Below, one piece after another: positions 61,745-64,000 of a stretch of DNA of 64,000 bases. Numbering within the stretch: the first letter of the stretch is position 1; each line of letters opens with the position of its first letter. This stretch comes from JAWLHU01 sp041690255. Lineage in GTDB: Bacteria > Bacillota > Sulfobacillia > Symbiobacteriales > Symbiobacteriaceae. A program made the position numbers and the translations under genes. Where the stretch lies: the NCBI GenBank assembly GCA_041690255.1, contig JAWLHU010000004.1, forward strand, positions 248,001 through 312,000, given 5' to 3'. The notes beneath the pieces were generated by a model. The model saw nothing but the letters and a program-made list of their open reading frames with translations, ran no database searches and had not been told where the DNA came from.

Positions 61745-64000
61745 TTACTCAGGGTGAACGATCTTCAGCTCATACGGGGTGCCACCGGAGTCGGTGACCA
61801 CGTACAAATAATAGGTTCCGGCATCCAGATGCGCACTGATCGACTCCGGGTTCAGGTTGGGCGAGGTAGCTGTGGTGAGGTAGCGCCCCTGGGCGTCCAG
61901 CAGGTAGATATCGATATCGGCGCCCTTGGACTGGGCCGTCACCAGGGCGTTGAGAGCCCCCTGCTTGCTGGTCTTCACCTCGTAGATGTCCGTTCGGTCC
62001 GAGGTGGTGAGATTCCCCCGGTGAAGCTCAACCGGCGATGCGGGTGGGTAGTTGACCATGAGGGCGTAATCGGCCCAGCCACCGCTGCTGGTCAGGTTGA
62101 TCGTATAGGTGCCCGCCTGACCGGCCGTGAAACGCAGCCCCTTCTCACCGGACGCGACCTCCTTGCCGCTCGGGTCAAGGGCCGTCAGACTCGCCCTGGC
62201 GCTGCCCAGCAGGCCCAGGTCAGCGATCACCTGGCCGCCCGCCTCCATGGTCAGGTGGAACTTGCGCACCGTGCTGTAGACGGCCGTCTGGCCGGTGAAC
62301 TGGAACGCCTCCAGCTTCTGCGCCTTGTTCTGCACCGCCACCCGGACCGGGGCGGAGATGCCGACATAGCCGCCGGTGTTGTAGGCATTGGCCACGATCT
62401 CGTGGGGACCGTCGGCCACGGTGGTGGAATCCCAGTGGAGCGTGTACGGAGCGGTCGTCGCCCTGCCCACGTAGACACCATCGACATAGTAGAGGACCTT
62501 GGTGATCCCCTTCGCATCGCTGGCCGATGCCCTCAGGCTCACCTTCCCGGTGAGGGTGGCGCCGTTCGCCGGACTGGTGACCGAGGCGGTGGGCCGCTTC
62601 GGGTTCGGCTTCGGCTCCTCCGGCTTCGGGGTGGGAGCGGTGCCGTCGCTCACATTGCCCGAGAGGACCAGGGCAAAGGGCTGCGGCCCCTGCGGGACGT
62701 TGTAGCCGGAGACCGTCACCGTGTAGGTGCCGCTGGTCGGTGCGGCCACCACCACGTTCTCTACGTTGTTGATCCGGTCCGGGGTGGCGCCGAGCATGTG
62801 ATTGCCGGCCACCTTCTTGCCATCGGGGCCCGTGACCAACAGGTCGAGGTCATTGACGAGCGTCTTCTCGGCGGAGGGATTGGCCGGGTAGTCGGTCCAG
62901 ACCAGGGTCGCCTTGAGTGGGGCACCCGCCTCCACCGTGTAGCTGTAAGACTGGGACTGCCCGGTGGCCAGCGCCTTCTCCTCGTTCACGAAGCGGAACG
63001 GCGTGCCGCCTACGGCCTCGTTCAGATCGACCCGGCCCCAGCCGGTATCCTTCCAGGTGAGGCCGCTCTTCATGGAGGCGGCGCTGTTGATCAGGGTCGC
63101 CTTCAGGAGCGAGGCTGCGGGCGTGACCTTCAGGCTCTCCACGTAGAACTGGCGGAGGACCGCCACGGTGCCGGCGGTGAGCGGGGTGGCCATGGAGGTG
63201 CCGCCCATGTAGCCATAGCGGCTGTTGGTCTCATCGATCGCCCAGAAATGCTTCTCTTCGGCCACGCTGGAGCGGGCGGAGAGGATCCAGGTGCCCGGGG
63301 CCACGATATCGGGCTTCACCCGGTTGTCCTTGGTCGGCCCCCGGCTGGAGAAGGAGGCCATGTCGGTCACATCGGTCGCCATCTTCCGCTCGGGCCGGTC
63401 GTTCTGGGAGGCGCCCACCGTAATGGCGTTCTTGGCGGTAGACGGAGCGGAGACGGTCCCATAGTTGGTCTGGCCGTTCCGGTCGTGGTCGCCGTCGTTG
63501 CCGGCGGCAAAGAGGATCGTGTAGTCCCTGTGCTCCCACATGAACCGGTCGACCTGGCTGGATTGTGCGTTGTAAATGTCGCCGCCGCTGGTGACCGGGA
63601 TGCCCCAGGAGTTGGTGTGAATCCGGGCGCCGGCGTCATACGCCTGCTGGAAGAGCTGGGTCAGGTCCTCGGGGATGCCACCCAGGCTGCCGTCCTTGTC
63701 CTCCACGGCCTGGAAGACCAGTTGGGCACCGGGGGCCATGCCCTTCTGCGCCCCGCCGGACGCCCTGCCGCTGCCGAGGACCGAGCCGGCCACGTGGGTG
63801 CCGTGAGCCAGGGTGTCCGAGGCGTCTCCCGGCTTGCCCAGGGCGATGAGCCTCTTGATCTGCCCCTGGAAGTCCGGGTGCATGGAAGCGTCATTCTTAC
63901 CAGTGTCGAGGCCGGTGTCGGTGACAGCCACCACCTGCCCCTTGCCGTCGTAGCCGCTCTTCCAGACCGGCGAGACCCTCATGATCCCCGCGGCCTTCTC
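61745..64000 (-). CDS. Secreted S8 (subtilisin-like) serine protease, N-terminus cut off
   Basis: At least 751 residues; the frame is still open at the right edge, so signal and propeptide lie outside. Catalytic Asp in VAVTDTGLDTG, His in AHGTHVAGSVLGSG, oxyanion Asn in FAAGNDGD and Ser in GGTSMATPLTAG, all intact. After the protease domain come a jelly-roll (about 330-430), a Pro/Lys linker, an Ig-like domain (ASVTSPANGATLTGKVSLRAS) and two PPC-like beta domains. Exported degradative enzyme. Confidence 0.93.
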   Translation of the reverse strand, partial: EKAAGIMRVSPVWKSGYDGKGQVVAVTDTGLDTGKNDASMHPDFQGQIKRLIALGKPGDASDTLAHGTHVAGSVLGSGRASGGAQKGMAPGAQLVFQAVEDKDGSLGGIPEDLTQLFQQAYDAGARIHTNSWGIPVTSGGDIYNAQSSQVDRFMWEHRDYTILFAAGNDGDHDRNGQTNYGTVSAPSTAKNAITVGASQNDRPERKMATDVTDMASFSSRGPTKDNRVKPDIVAPGTWILSARSSVAEEKHFWAIDETNSRYGYMGGTSMATPLTAGTVAVLRQFYVESLKVTPAASLLKATLINSAASMKSGLTWKDTGWGRVDLNEAVGGTPFRFVNEEKALATGQSQSYSYTVEAGAPLKATLVWTDYPANPSAEKTLVNDLDLLVTGPDGKKVAGNHMLGATPDRINNVENVVVAAPTSGTYTVTVSGYNVPQGPQPFALVLSGNVSDGTAPTPKPEEPKPNPKRPTASVTSPANGATLTGKVSLRASASDAKGITKVLYYVDGVYVGRATTAPYTLHWDSTTVADGPHEIVANAYNTGGYVGISAPVRVAVQNKAQKLEAFQFTGQTAVYSTVRKFHLTMEAGGQVIADLGLLGSARASLTALDPSGKEVASGEKGLRFTAGQAGTYTINLTSSGGWADYALMVNYPPASPVELHRGNLTTSDRTDIYEVKTSKQGALNALVTAQSKGADIDIYLLDAQGRYLTTATSPNLNPESISAHLDAGTYYLYVVTDSGGTPYELKIVHPE

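Overview
The window reads as chromosomal DNA from a high-GC, Gram-positive-type bacterium (Firmicutes/Clostridia grade). Evidence: strong AAGGAGG-type ribosome binding sites with frequent GTG and TTG starts, an aroQ-pepP-efp cluster, a zur-znuACB operon, LCP cell-wall proteins, lipoproteins, B. subtilis-type LexA boxes and many rho-independent terminators. The gene content resembles Symbiobacterium-like thermophiles; that placement is inference. I see no rRNA, tRNA, CRISPR array, insertion sequence or prophage. About 60 genes or gene remnants are listed, mostly on the minus strand up to 25 kb and mixed after that.

Layout. 0-6.4 kb: efp (cut by the window edge), pepP, aroQ, an M48 protease with LemA, an RRM protein, a rhomboid protease, a 380-base non-coding region with repeats and RNA-like structure, and a hemolysin III-family protein. 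6.4-16.4 kb: one long minus-strand operon with a peptide-binding lipoprotein, two permeases, a 1013-residue M14-type peptidase and 5-oxoprolinase subunits PxpA and fused PxpB-PxpC, next to an IclR regulator with its own palindrome. 16.5-27.3 kb: kbl-tdh (threonine catabolism), an SPC-type metal P-ATPase, and a response regulator-histidine kinase-GNAT operon divergent from a chemoreceptor. 27.3-36.8 kb: thioesterase, HAD nucleotidase, a 26-unit 11-bp minisatellite, a DUF4015 lipoprotein and a zinc locus (zur-znuACB, with a YcgR/YcgQ-type permease pair facing away).

36.9-46.2 kb: an LCP protein, a TIM-barrel isomerase, a YchJ protein and the most unusual part of the window, a translesion-synthesis cassette. 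A Y-family ImuB-like protein without catalytic carboxylates and a DUF6504 protein sit behind a consensus promoter flanked by LexA boxes. Just downstream, an error-prone-type DnaE is translationally coupled to a sigma-54 activator that has no sensory domain, and that pair has its own near-perfect -24/-12 promoter. No ImuA is present.

46.3-64 kb: a GT2 glycosyltransferase with a large insertion, a frameshifted small gene, a fused DppB-DppC permease, a GGDEF-EAL protein, an RluA pseudouridine synthase, a CBS-ACT protein, a second LCP protein, a DUF2087 regulator fused to a GIY-YIG domain, a decaying TetR/ABC exporter module, a polysaccharide deacetylase, a small lipoprotein and an S8 protease that runs off the right edge.
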